A program made the translations under genes and the position numbers. This document shows, one piece after another, positions 10,600 to 21,870 of a stretch of DNA of 64,000 nucleotides (positions are counted from its first letter, which is position 1; each line of letters starts with the position of its first letter). A model generated the notes under the pieces. The model was not told the DNA's origin. It did no database searches and saw nothing but the letters and a program-made list of their open reading frames with translations. Source of the stretch: Cordia subcordata (lineage: Eukaryota; Streptophyta; Magnoliopsida; Boraginales; Cordiaceae); NCBI GenBank assembly GCA_028554755.1, contig JAPTOF010000010.1:13278501-13342500 (forward strand), read 5' to 3'.

Positions 10600-11390
10600 T
10601 CTTCTTTAAACTTGGACTCTTCTTACATCACTTCATTCTCTACCTCTTTGACTTCAGTAAAAACATCCCCAAAAATGTCTTTGTTCCACCATTTTAACTT
10701 TTGCTTGAGCCTTTGCAATTTAAGCCAAAATTTTCAGATCTCAGTGGCTAAATTGGCATTTCCCAACTTTATCTAACAACTTCTTGAAATTCATGATGCC
10801 TGCATCACACATTAAAAAACCGAAAGGACGAAGGGACTCTCATGGCAAAGACATCAAAACAGAATAGAAATGCGCAATGATCAGAAACATTACCATGCTC
10901 CAAATGCTTGACCTTTGTAAGAGAACACATAAGGCTCCAGTCAGCACTAATGCAAATGCGATTAAGCCTCTGAAAGAATGTCTTATTAGTTTGATTCTAG
11001 TTATATACTAATATGTTCTTATAACTACCCTCAAAACCTCCATCTTGTAGACCACATGCCATGATACAATTAGAAAACTGCTACATAGAATCACTATTCG
11101 GGCAAGCTTGAAGTTTGCGAAGGTATTTAGGCATTTTATCTATATCCACCATGGTTTCCTGAATTGCATCCAACATAGAGGGTGCTTGGCTTTACTTTTT
11201 TGGTACTTATAAATACCTAAATACTAAAAAGCACGTGAGATGGTATTTTTTTGCTAGGTGCTTATACAAGCAAAGCCAAGCACCCTTTTAGCACCATGCA
11301 TTCTCACTAATTCCTAAAGTCTACGACAGCCTTCAGATTTAACAAGTCCCCTAACATTCCAGATTAGAAACTTATTCATAAGATAATGAA
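10600..11390 (-). pseudogene. LINE apurinic endonuclease-like domain, split by a MITE
   Basis: The minus strand starts NKFLIWNVRGLVKSEGCRRL (the WN.RG motif that opens the endonuclease) at about 11380. It is broken by the MITE at 11180-11285 and resumes with SNCIMACGLQDGGFEG, then FFQRLNRICISADW, then HLEHGNVSDHCAFLF, which carries the SDH catalytic-site block, and SFRFFNV. The linker towards RT (NEEKFLQQKVGYRWL, SSQRVDSHIWSVEDL) follows at about 10540-10400. Stops are frequent. Confidence 0.7.
11180..11285. mobile_element. Short MITE (106 bp) in the LINE endonuclease
   Basis: Terminal inverted repeats GGGTGCTTGGCTTT at the left, and the same 14 bases read inward from the right (AAAGCCAAGCACCC at 11272-11285). 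The interior is AT-rich. The sequences 5' and 3' of it belong to one interrupted endonuclease domain. No clear target duplication. Confidence 0.75.
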
Positions 11391-11439
11391 GATGATTGCA
11401 AAATTGTGGAAAGGAAAATCTCTGTATCTCCGTTGAGGG

Positions 11440-11926
11440 CGTGGTTTAGGCTTAAGGTTTAGGCGGTGGGTCTTTACCCAAGTTCAAGCAAGTGTTCTTA
11501 TCGTGACCCAACAACGAACAATGAGTAAAATACCTAGGCATATCTTCGATCTCCACCGGCTGCAAATGATTACGAACAAAGCTTCCCGTTTTTGGGTAAT
11601 GAATACGAATCCAAACCTTTGACGAATGTTTATATAGAACGTTCATCTCAACACACACCCAAGCCATTTTTTGTCGTGTCCCCCTCGCTGTCGGCTCATC
11701 CAACGAAGTGGTCTTCCAAAAGCTCTTGCTATATTCATCACTTCATGCTTATTATAAAAATGTGATGGAAGGTTTTCTATGTTAATCCACACTAGAGAAA
11801 TCGGAGGTTCTTTTACATGCTTGAATTCCCAAGTCCATCTCGCATGACATGCAACCAAAGATATCCCAATCACCTTTCGTCCAAAGCCTTCTATAAGCCA
11901 AAGAATTAGTGAGTTCCAAATATATT
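11440..11926 (-). pseudogene. LINE ORF1, C-terminal part: DUF4283 remainder plus zinc-knuckle-like motif
   Basis: The minus strand reads TWEFKHVKEPPISLVWINIE, then NLPSHFYNKHEVMNIARAFG, then a frame change to KMAWVCVEMNVLYKHSSKVW and MPRYFTHCSLLGHDKNTC. This is the order of plant LINE ORF1 proteins: DUF4283, a (V)CVE(I/M) strand, and a CCHC-type knuckle. Here the first Cys of the knuckle is replaced by Phe. ORF1 proteins bind RNA during retrotransposition. The N-terminal half of the domain was moved 3.1 kb away by the hAT insertion. Confidence 0.75.
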
Positions 11927-11934
11927 GTGATCCC

Positions 11935-14900
11935 TAAGGGTGGGAACTAGGATTTCAATATGGGGGTGGGGGCCAACATATAATTAAAAAATTATCGTAT
12001 TAAACATTTGAATATAATAAATATAAAGAATAAATATAATATAAGCGAAAGTTTATCGATTCAATCAATGAAGTTGTACCCGTATTTCTTTCATGGCAAT
12101 AAAATTTAATCAATTATGGTATCTACAATAATATCTTTAGCAATTTCTTTTTTTACATAGACTATCAAACTATCTTTCAAAAAGTCATCTTTGATCCTAT
12201 TGCAAAGCGTTGTTTTGATAACATTCATAATAGAAAAAACTGATTATGATGCAAAAAAAATGATGTCACATTCTCTAGAAAAGCTTCTAACCATCTTTTA
12301 ACTTCTACAATAATGATTTTGTAGTAGAAACCATATGTATTGAATTTAAAATGTCTTGAGATTTTTATTGCGAAACTTGACAAAGTACATTAGTGATCCC
12401 CGTGATATCTTTCATCAAATGCAAGATAAATACAAAATAAAATGAAATCAATACTTTGAGAGCAAATGTTGCATCTCCATGCTACGAGAATGTAATCCTT
12501 CAATAGCTATGTCCTAAAGAATTATAGAAGTTGGTCTTAACATCCTTATCAAACTGCAAATTGAACTAACATGAGAACTCCATCTAGAATCTCTAAGTCA
12601 TTGCAAAGTTCCTGTTTGATTGGCTCCTCTACTAGTATCAATTTCTCTACATTTGATCAAACATGTATTTTCAATTACTTGGGCAGCTTGTAACTCATAA
12701 TTGTGTTTAGAAGAAGAGATCATAATGTTAACAATAAAGCTTATTTTTTGAAAAAATATATGTATGTCAACAACTTCTCTAGATGCAGCAACAAGAGCTA
12801 GTTATAATTGATAAGCTAAGCAATGCACATAATATGCATAAGGACAATCTTTAAGAAATAAAGCTTACAATCCATTCCATTCTCCACGCATACTACTAGC
12901 TTAATCATACCTTTGACCACGAATGTTATGAACATTGAGATTATAATGAGATAATACACAAGAAATTTCTCTTTTAAGAGTTAATGCTGTTGTGTCTTTA
13001 ATATAAATCAAGTCCAAAAATCTCTCTTTAATAACTCTTTCTTTATCAACAAATCTTATAACAATGGCCATTTGCTCTCTCTTGGATTGATCTCGAGCTT
13101 CATCAACAATTAAGCAAAATATAACATCACCAATCTCATTACGAATCCTGTTTGTACATCTCTAGCCATCATAGATAAAATTTCCTTTGAAATTTTATAT
13201 GATGCGTATTTTGCATTTTGTGTGGCATTGTCCAAAACTAACTTTATACACTTGATCATTATAACTTTCTAACAACTTTAACATTTCAAGAAAATTACTT
13301 TGATTTCTTGAATCCACGGTTTCATTGTGTCCTCTAAAAGCACACCTTGAAATGTTATCCTTCGAACAGCATCTATGGAAGCTTTAAGGTGCAAGCGATT
13401 ATTAAAATTTGTAACAAAGTTTGCCTTTGCATCACTTTTTCAATATGCAAAGATTGATTCTTCAAGTTCTCACAATATCTAATAGTTGAATTTTGAGTAG
13501 AGTTCGGATCTCTACTTATATGGGAAAAGAAAGCACACTCCTTTCCTTGATTTATTTTCTTTTAATTTATAAATCCCTTAGCAGTGAATGCATTTGATCT
13601 TGATCCTATTGATGATTTTGCAAAAAGATAGGAAGGAAAACAAAATGTAGTATCTTTAGCAGGTGAATATTCTAACCAAGAAAATTTTTGCAACCAATTA
13701 GCCTAAAACAGATGGGGATGACTTTCTGATCCAGAGTATGGATATTCTAATTGAATATGTTGATATGGACCAAATTGAATATATGATCACGAATCTCATC
13801 TCTCTGGTTCACTTCGTACTTCCAAATTTGAGGACGTAATCTCAAGTTACGAACTAAAGAACTAATATCAATTTTTTCACGTTCAACCCTTGGAGATTTT
13901 GCTACAAGTTCGAAAACCACATTTGTCTCAATAGTGGATATAGAAGGTTGCTCGTGAGATTCTGAGTTAACATTTTTTTTTCTTTTTTTCTAAAAAAAGG
14001 ACTAAATTGTTTTAGATATATGCATAATTTTGCTTGAAAGTAAAATAATTTTAATTACAAATTAGTTAATTATAATAATTAGACATATGAATCTAAATGT
14101 GAAGGCAATTTGTATGTAATTAAAGTGCAATAGAGCTAACTGTTAGTCAAAAAACGAAAATACTTTTTTATATCTAATTTGTCAGTTCTATATTACTGTT
14201 TACAAATTAAAAATTATAGTCATGTTGTTGCTAACTACAATTTGTGAATTTATTTTAATTACTCCATGCCATGGCTTGATTAGCTTAGATTAAACATATA
14301 ATAAAAATTATTATTACAACTAAATATTTATTATTTCACTTTACACATAATTATTAAAAATTATTGTTTAGTTACTCTATGTCATGGCTTTACTTCTAAA
14401 TAAAAGAAAACATATACTAAAAACTTATCATTACAACTAAACAGATAAAAATCATAATGAGAAATAGTTTAGAAAAAGTTATTTACTTTTTTAACTTTCT
14501 TGCACTTTAAAATATTTATTCCCCTAAGAAAAGACAAAAGTAATATTAAGAAAAAGAAGATGTACAAAGTTATGTATTAAATAAATAAATAAATATAATA
14601 TGATTTACCTTTTATTGTTTTGTACTGCTTGTTTGTTGTAAAAATAAAAAATAAAGATGGAGAGAGAAAGAGGTGGGGGTGAGGTTGAGTAGGGTAAGGG
14701 GACCGCTGCTATTGCTGGAGAGTGGAAACTAGACAATGAGTGAGGATTTGGGTCTTGGGATTTGGGGAAAAAGTGGGTGGGTGGGTGGGGATGAGAGGAG
14801 TATAACAACAAAAGTCAAAGATATTACGGAAAAAAAAAAAGAAAGAAAGAAGAAGAAGAAGCCGTTGACGGGCTCAGCCAAAAGGCATGGCACGTAGGGT

Positions 14901-15022
14901 ACAATCTACGTATGGTCGAGGTTTGGTGGAAGGGGTAGAGGTTACTATATATATATATATATATAATTTGATTATTGTGGGGAGGGGGCCGATGCCCCCT
15001 GGCCCCCCTAATACCACCCCTG
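11935..15022 (-). mobile_element. hAT DNA transposon (about 3.1 kb), inserted in LINE ORF1
   Basis: The right end, read inward, is CAGGGGTGGTATTAGGGGGG. The left end is TAAGGGTGGGAACTAGG. Both are followed by a G-rich stretch (GGGGGTGGGGGCC at the left), so they form inverted repeats. The 8-bp flanks are GTGATCCC (11927-11934) and ATGATTCC (15023-15030), matching at 6 of 8 positions, as expected for a decayed hAT duplication. The minus strand carries a TTF/HAT-dimerisation transposase pseudogene. Sequence at 14000-14930 is a long AT-rich leader with a CT-rich stretch (minus strand) near 14650-14800. LINE ORF1 continues on both sides. Confidence 0.85.
12060..13990 (-). pseudogene. hAT transposase (TTF-type zinc finger, DUF4371, HAT dimerisation)
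   Basis: Minus-strand translation, with many frame changes and stops, gives the usual order for this plant family. Near 13900-13600 is a decayed TTF-type N-terminus (RNLRLRPQIWKYEVNQRDEI). Near 13300-12800 is the DUF4371/catalytic region: VVRNEIGDVIFCLIVDEARD, QSKREQMAIVIRFVDKE, NIRGQRYD, SSMRGEWNGL and YAYYVHCLAYQL. Near 12220-12080 is the C-terminal dimerisation block: FSIMNVIKTTLCNRIKDDFL and DSLIVYVKKEIAKDI. Several stop codons (for example after QRYD) show it cannot make protein. The encoded enzyme would have cut and pasted the element. Confidence 0.85.
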
Positions 15023-15030
15023 ATGATTCC

Positions 15031-15240
15031 AACCAAAAGATCTCATATCCTCTAGTAAGTTTAATCGACACAACCATCTGTGAACTATTTCAAGGTTGGG
15101 CATTGTAGAAAAATGTCCTATCAAAGCATACGCATATGATGACACTAAAGCATCTTCTTTCATGGTAGAATAGACTATGGTAGGTAGGTTTTGATATTTC
15201 TTAATCAGCCTCATCTTAGTCTGTATCAAAGTTGATAATT
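15031..15240 (-). pseudogene. LINE ORF1, N-terminal part of DUF4283
   Basis: The minus strand reads SSYAYALIGHFSTMPNLEIV, then HRWLCRLNLL. This matches the start of the DUF4283 domain of LINE ORF1 (LIGHFS..P.LE.I..W). The domain resumes at 11926 on the other side of the hAT element, with the duplicated 8 bp between. Confidence 0.7.
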
Positions 15241-15340
15241 CGCTGCAATAGCAGCAAACTTTTTATTCTATGCTCGGGGAGAGCGTGAAGGTTATGGTGC
15301 GGGTTGCTCCCTCGTCTTTAGAAGGATGACCAACATGTGG

Positions 15341-15780
15341 TATTAACATAATGCTATTAACATAGTTTATGATGCTTTTAGTTTAACTTTATCATAGTTA
15401 TCATAATGCTATTAATATAGTTTATTAAGCGGTTTTATTAAGTAAATTCATTGACTTTTAACCTATGCTCTTGAATCGACTGCCCTGATTCTAGTGATAT
15501 TAAAAACTTACTTCTTATTAAGATAATATTAATAATTATAATTAAATCATGACTTAAACTTTATGCTGCTTAATCATGTTTATAGTTATTTAGTCATGTA
15601 AAAAAAATAATAAGTCACATAAATTATTTATTTTATTAATATCACTGACTTAATTTTATAATACCAATCATAATCACATCAAATTAGTTGATTAAGTGAT
15701 TTTGCAACTTAATTCCCTAACCCATGTGATAAGCTTAATTTTTCCTATATTTTTATACCTCTTAAACTTGAATTTTGAGT
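15341..15780. other. AT-rich non-coding sequence with short internal repeats
   Basis: Words such as CATAATGCTATTAA(C/T)ATAGTTTAT recur at about 15348 and 15401. No coding potential was seen. Confidence 0.5.
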
Positions 15781-17400
15781 TTGATTGAATTTTATTTTAA
15801 AACAAATTTTACTTAACGAGTGTCATTTTTCTATTAATTTCATAAGTGGAATATATGTGGAATTGGAGGAAAATAAGTTTTTTCTGTCTTTTGGCTGTAA
15901 CTTCTCGTTCGAATATCATAATTAGGTAGTTCAAGATGTCAATAAAAAAGTTTACGACGTGATCTATAATTTCTTTGTTCGGGGCTCAAGCAAATTTTTA
16001 CGTTAAAATAGTCAAAATCGCAACTAAATGTTTTGGGTTAAGAATAGGAAAAGTGGGGACCACAACATTAATTGGCATGTAAAAGATTTGAGCTTTTCCT
16101 TTGTTCTTTGAATGCCTCGGTCAAATTACAAGGCTAGAAGGATTGAATGATGTGGGACCCATATTATCAAGATAAGGAAAAGAAAAAATAAAAAGAAAGG
16201 ACTTGTTGACCAACTAAAAGACTTGAGGCGGTGGAGATTTGAGCCTATATGTGCGTGTGTGCGTGTGTGCGCGCGTGCGCGTGCAGAGAAGATTTGGAGG
16301 TCTGGGAGAGCAAAAGAGCTGGGAAGCTGCGCACACAGCAAAATTCGAAGAGGCGTTCCGTCTTTAGTTTTTTTTTAAATTCGTATTTAAATTAATTCGA
16401 GCCAATTTTTTGTTAGATTTTAAATTTGAAATTTCATTTTAGGTTTTATTTATTTTTCAGCTTCAATATTTGTCTTTAGGATTAATTTTAGATGACTGTT
16501 TTAGACTTTAATTCTATTTTAGGTTTCTATGTTAGTTTTGAATTTTAATTCCAGATTTTATTTACATTTTAGTTCTAGTTTTTGGATTTCTATTTTAATT
16601 ATTTTTATCATGTTTCAATTTATCAGTTTAGGATTTATGGCTTAGAACATGAAATTTTTTGTACTAGGGCTGTGATAAATCTTTGACTATTATGTGATAT
16701 TTTTATTTGAGGTTGTGCATTGGGCTTAATTTTTTATGCTATTAATTTAATTTATGTCAATTTATATTGTTCTTAATGCTCTCTTTTGATTGGCCACCAA
16801 TTGAGTTAATTTTAATTGCATATTGAGATCGAGAGGTGATATGTATAATGGACCTATATGAGTTAATGTTAATTATTTGTTGCATAGAGATATGGACAAA
16901 GCTAGCATAGCCTATGTAAGGATTCTGAAATTTTAGGCACACTCATAGGTTGTCTTTGCATAGAGATATAACCGAGAAATTTGTGAGTGTAGGATTAACT
17001 ATGCTCGAGAGAGATAATTGATTAATTTAGAGAATCCGGCTACTTAGATTAAATTAATAGAAGGAAAGTGCACAACTAAATAAAACGTGAAATCACGTGC
17101 CCTAGTTATCTTTATCTGCAGGTTCTTGTTAGCTTCTTAATTTTAATTTTAATTTGTTTTTCTTTTATTAATTATTTTTTTATTTTTTTCTTTTTCATTG
17201 CTAGTTTATTAATTAATTAGAATTTTAGTTATTTATTTTGATTAGAGTCTTCTTTATTATTTTTTTTCGATTATTCAAATAGTAATAAGATTTGTTAATT
17301 TCATTACTTGACAACACAATTCTCGTGGGAACAATACTTTACACATCACTTTGTTACTTGTTACGATATCGTGCGCTTGTGGTTTTTACGCATACACCAT
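15781..17400 (+). repeat. Diverged LTR-like sequence (Ty3/Gypsy type, tentative)
   Basis: The tail at 17310-17395 (TTCTCGTGGGAACAATACTT, then a TCGTGCGCTTGTGGTTTT-like end) resembles the 3' ends of some large plant Gypsy LTRs. Upstream, the block about 16700-17110 (GAGATCGAGAGGTGATATG, GCATAGAGATATGGACAAAG and so on) has the look of the transcribed part of such LTRs. Neither end, PBS nor PPT was found, so this is a tentative call from general resemblance. Confidence 0.35.
16250..16284 (+). repeat. GT/GC-rich dinucleotide repeat
   Basis: Alternating purine-pyrimidine run (GTGCGTGTGTGCGTGTGTGC and following), a potential Z-DNA-forming microsatellite. Confidence 0.8.
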
Positions 17401-18098
17401 GCCCCAGAAATACTCATCATGAATTTAATGATATTAAAAGGATTCATTCTTATGAGAATGATTTAGTAACTGTAATTTAATTTTTATGTGAGTTAAACAT
17501 GATTATAATTAGTTAATAGTTCACAAACAAATTAATAAATAAGTTTTACTTAGTGAAATTTTTTTGGATTAAGAGTATGATTTTAACACTTTCAATTACA
17601 TATGTGCAGGCATATTAACAACATTAAATTGTAGAATTAGATGCGCCATATTCATTCTTGCCATTTTTTTTTGTTCATGTAGTGTTGGCACGTGTCGATT
17701 AAATAATTCGTTGGTGAATTAAAACGTGTTCTTTCCACTAATGATAACCAGCACATGGTAAAAGATCTCTATTTTCAAAATCCTAATTTTGAGATATATA
17801 TGGACACCATCTTAATTTTTCCAAAAAGCTTTGCCCCTTTCTTATTTGGAATTCATACTTATTTTATTCCTATGATACCTCCATAATATTAGCTTCAAAT
17901 ATTCTTTTGATTTCTTTGTTCAAATTATATATGGACTCCGCAATTATCATCATAGATTTCTCTATAATTTTTAAGACATTTTTTTTGCATTGTTTAAGAT
18001 ATTTGCATCCTAATTCAAGTTGGGATCCTAATTAAAGTTTATTGCAAAATACCTTAAATGCCTATTTTAAATCCTAAAGAATATTTTAGAAATAACAG

Positions 18099-18133
<35 letters not shown>

Positions 18134-18671
18134 AATAATCCTAATTGAAACTATAGCAACTTGCAAAATAAAACTTTAAAATATCAATTATAAATTATAT
18201 ATCAATTAATTTTGAAACCTTATCATACATGAATAGATCCAATTTTTGGACAAAAAATGCTTCACAAATCTATACTATTATATATAGCAGAAATGGATGT
18301 ACCGTAATGATTTCCTCCAAAACTGATGGCTCTCCTACAGCTGTCACGTATACTTTATTATTTAGCATACAAAGGACTAATTTTTTTCTCTTTTGATTCA
18401 TCATTAAAAAGGAAAAGAATAATCTGTACATTAAAAAAGAATAGATTAATTTATTATATTAAAAATATGCTCAATAAGTGATGAAAATGAATCTATCTAC
18501 ATCATTAATGATTTTTCTTTTTAAAATTATTAGACTTTACAAAACTATAAAAGTTGTAATCAATGTTGAAATTTTAATATAACAAAGATATTTATCTTTT
18601 ATCACTCACATTAATTGTCAAAATTGACATTAACAATAATAAAAATATAAAAATACTCAACTCTCTCATGT
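17401..18671. other. AT-rich non-coding sequence with a (TA)n microsatellite
   Basis: A (TA)15 tract lies at 18101-18131. The rest lacks coding potential or terminal repeats that I can support. Confidence 0.5.
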
Positions 18672-19245
18672 AGAGATAACAATGATAGTTTGCTTCGTCT
18701 TGCCTCGTGGGAGTACCATAGGGGTTTGGGAGACGTTTTTGTGAAAAAAACTCTGGAGTAGTATGAGGCGGGGTTTTTCCTTTCCACCCTGGTACTAGGG
18801 CAGGGCGAGGTGGGGATTTATTTACCCTGGCCCGCACTATGTGTGTGTATGTATGTATACATACTTTCTTTTTACTTCTATTATATATTTATATAATTTA
18901 CAATATGTTTATAAGCATTAGAATAAAAATTCTTTTAGTTTTAATGGTAAAAGTTCTTTATACAAACTTAAAAACCAAGTATAGAGTTTGAATTTGATGA
19001 TTTGGAGTTTGGATTAATGTGCTAACCAGTTTTTTTTTTTGTTAAAATTTAAAATGATTCATTTGTACAATATTTATTTTTATTAATAGGTTGGCGTTTC
19101 ATTTGGTACAGATAGAGGTATCGACAGGTGTGGGGATGGTACTAAGAGTTCATCCAAGTACTAGGTGTAGGGGTAGGTGAATTTTTGACATGTGCCAAAT
19201 AGGGGTATACGAGCCCTGCCCTTATCTCGCTCCATTGCCATCCCT
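18672..19245. mobile_element. Possible small TIR element (~570 bp)
   Basis: The left end starts AGAGATAACAATGATA. The right end read inward starts AGGGATGGCAATGGAG (10 of 16 match). Both ends are followed by G+C-rich sequence with GGGCG/CCCTGCC words, and the interior is AT-rich. This resembles a common class of plant non-autonomous elements with AGGGATGGCAATGG ends. No target duplication was found. Confidence 0.35.
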
Positions 19246-19530
19246 GCTCTTGTATATATGTTGCTTCAATTTTGAAATTATATATTTTAATTATTTAACT
19301 ACGACGTTATTAAAGATATATGTATTATTATTGTTAATTTTTATAATATCATACAAATTTACTTAAATAACGATATACAATTTGTTTGAAACATTTAATC
19401 ATATAAAACAACTAAATTATTTTTAATAAATTAAATTATATATGCCACGTTCACTGCATGTTACATGTATTAAACTAGTATATATATACACGTAACTTAC
19501 ATACATAAAAGACGCGTACATAATAGCCAC

Positions 19531-19790
19531 ATATAAAGGGCCTCCCTCCCACCCACCTTCCACCTTCCACCTTCCACCTTCCCAAATTTGAAAATTGAAA
19601 CCCCTCTTCCGTCACAGCCGTCCCCACCTCCCCTCACCATTTGCGTCACCCTTTACCTTCACCTCCCAGCCCCTAAACCCCACCTGCTTCTATCACCAAC
19701 CACCTACCACTCAGCTCCCATCACCAACCCTATCCCCAACCTCTGTCTACCACGCCCTACCCCCAACTTCTTGAAAGATCTATTGTGCAT
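19531..19790 (+). other. C-rich, strand-asymmetric block with a TATA-like motif and CCACCTT minisatellite
   Basis: ATATAAAG at about 19532-19538 is followed by ~240 bp that is very rich in C and poor in G on the plus strand, with CCACCTT repeated at 19553-19581. It looks like a promoter plus pyrimidine-rich leader without a following gene. The proline-rich frame across it has no support as a protein. Confidence 0.4.
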
Positions 19791-20430
19791 GTAATTTCTA
19801 TCCTAAGTCATTTCTTTTCAATTTCAAACACAACTAGGAACAATGGAATAAGCATGCAAACAATACTACACATACTTATTATATTCACAAGAGAAGGCTA
19901 TTCTATAAAAAATGCGGGGCCATTCGAAGTATCTTCTAACGAAATAGTTTACAAGAGAACCTGCAAAAGCCTCAAATAAACTTAGTGTGAAAGAGCCTAG
20001 CTAGGAGCCCAAAGACCTTCTCAGCTTCACTACTATGATAGCTGTGTGTATTCTAAAGCGTAGAGAAAGAATTTAGAATGGGATAGCTTATCTCCTGGAA
20101 CAAAATAGAATAGAAACTTTGGTTGCTCATCGGATTAGCCTCAAAAGTACAATATAACCGTTGGATTTGAAGCTTTAGATGTTAGGAACAATCATCCAAA
20201 GTTTGAAGGAATCACAATTTGATTGTGCTGGGAACAGAGAGACCTTCCAAGCAATGACAAGAAAAAAAAAATAGCTCACTTTCTCTTTTGTTGTTTATCC
20301 TTATGGCTGAAAGTATCTGGCTTATTGTGTGTCCAAGCTACTTTAGTGTCTAACAAGAATCAATCTGATGAGTGTCTTAATTTTGTATAAAAATCCACAT
20401 TAATAGTGCATTGTATCGTTAAATGGTTCT
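19791..20430. other. Non-coding sequence, nothing recognised
   Basis: Moderate base composition, stops in all frames, no terminal repeats found. Confidence 0.4.
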
Positions 20431-21870
20431 AAATTGTTTGATCTAATACAATTTTGAGTATGATGCAAGTACAGGAAAAGAACAAACACTTTTGGATCTA
20501 AAATAAAGGAATAAAAGTGAGAAGACAAATTTAAAAGCTGAAAATTCACCCTGAAACTCTAATTGAAGCGATTCCAAAGTCTGCAAAAAGTTAAAAATGA
20601 GAGCTACAACTTTTATGTTGGGAGTAGTAGCGTCTAGCGAGTTCAAATATTTGGATGTGGAAAAATTAACTCAAAGACTTTTGCAGGAGAAATATAGAAA
20701 AGACAAAAGTTTCTTTAAGTGATGCGGTCCATTACTAGATTTTTTTTCCAAAAGCTTTGGTCTAAAACGTAAATCATGGGCCATGGAAGAAGAGTCCAAG
20801 GAAGAAAAAAGAGCACCTCTTTCTTGAAGAAAAACGGAGGCTTCATTAGCCGGGGAGAGGGGAGGGGGAGGGGCAGGGGAGCCAGCCACCAAAGAAGGGA
20901 AAAAAAAAAAGACGTGCTTTTCTTTTGCAGTTCGTTTTCTTCTTTAAACAGAGACATGAGCATGGAAAATTGGAGAGATTAAATTGAGAAAACTTTTAGC
21001 TGCTCTTTGATAGAGATTTGGGACAAAAAAAAAATTAGAATATTATTTGTCCAGGATAGTGTGACGAGTTTTTCTTTTCTCAATTCTTTTTCATTTTACT
21101 TTAGATTTAATTATGAACTAAACGCCAATGGCTCGAATTAATAGTTGCAGATTGATTTTATTCATGTCTTGATGTTTTGAGATTTACTTAATATATTCAT
21201 ATTTGTGTTTTATCATATATTATTTTCTTGATTAATCATTATTATGTTTGTAGCTAGTTTTCGTTAGGAAAGAATTCATAATTTATGCTATATAGGGATC
21301 TTGTAGATTCTTGTGGTATGAAAATAGATTAATTAATAGGACTACAATTAACTAATTTATTCAAGATTGGGATAGATTATTTCACCAAGATAATGATGTG
21401 TTTATAGTCTCAATTAATTTTCTAGGACTTATTAGATTAATTAACTAGAGTGAAGTGAGAGATAATTTATATCATTGACATAGATTAAGTCTCAACAGCT
21501 TTAATTAATTAATATAAGTGAATTAGAACTTATAACGTAATCGTTGCTGCTTAATTGAAAATCCCGAAATTGACAAAGATGAATAGGATGTTTTAATAAA
21601 TTATTGCCCTGAATCGCGTTTCTTACAAAATTTGATTCTCTCAATTTTTTATGTTGAATTATGCAATTTTTTAGTTAGTTTAGTTTACTAATTTCATTTT
21701 AATTTTGTTTTATTTGATAATTATCTTCTCTTGGTATTTAATTTATTTATTTCAAATTTTCAGTTTTTAGTTTGTAATTAATTTTATTTCTTTTTAATTC
21801 TTGATAAATACCGATTCCCTGTAATTTAACCATGTAATAGCCATTCTTATGATAAAGAGGAATAATTTAT
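20431..21870 (+). repeat. LTR-like sequence (Ty3/Gypsy type, tentative)
   Basis: The order of blocks resembles a long plant Gypsy LTR. About 20500-20720 contains the phrases GCTACAACTTTTATGTTGGG and AAGTGATGCGGTCCATTACT, and about 21110-21620 contains AACTAAACGCCAATGGCTCG, ATTTCACCAAGATAATGATG and ATTGCCCTGAATCGCGTTTC. The stretch 21225-21320 shares diverged wording with 3040-3140 (ATTATTATGTTTGTAACTG and GGATCTTATAG-like), so the family occurs at least twice in the window. Ends not located. Confidence 0.4.

Larger units (their letters stand above)
6849..15340 (-). mobile_element. Near-full-length LINE (non-LTR retrotransposon) with nested insertions
   Basis: Read on the minus strand the order is ORF1 (DUF4283 and zinc-knuckle-like; 15240-15031 and 11926-11440), endonuclease (11390-10600), RT (10273-8661), RNase H (7892-7148), a 3' UTR, and a poly(A) tail seen as T-rich sequence at 6849-6857. 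The 3' UTR ends with GGTGGAATAAAACTTG, then GAGGTGCTGGCCC, before the A-rich tail. Four insertions break it: MITEs at 7473-7695, 8425-8660 and 11180-11285, and a hAT at 11935-15022. Many stops and frameshifts make it inactive. The 5' end was not defined exactly. It lies at or beyond 15340. Confidence 0.85.

Noticed and set aside
14824..15108. Overlapping short open frames at the right end of the hAT element
   Set aside because: They are translations of the terminal inverted repeat and a (TA)n tract on both strands, without homology.
19588..19794. Proline-rich 68-residue frame
   Set aside because: It does not start at ATG and follows directly from the C-rich base composition.
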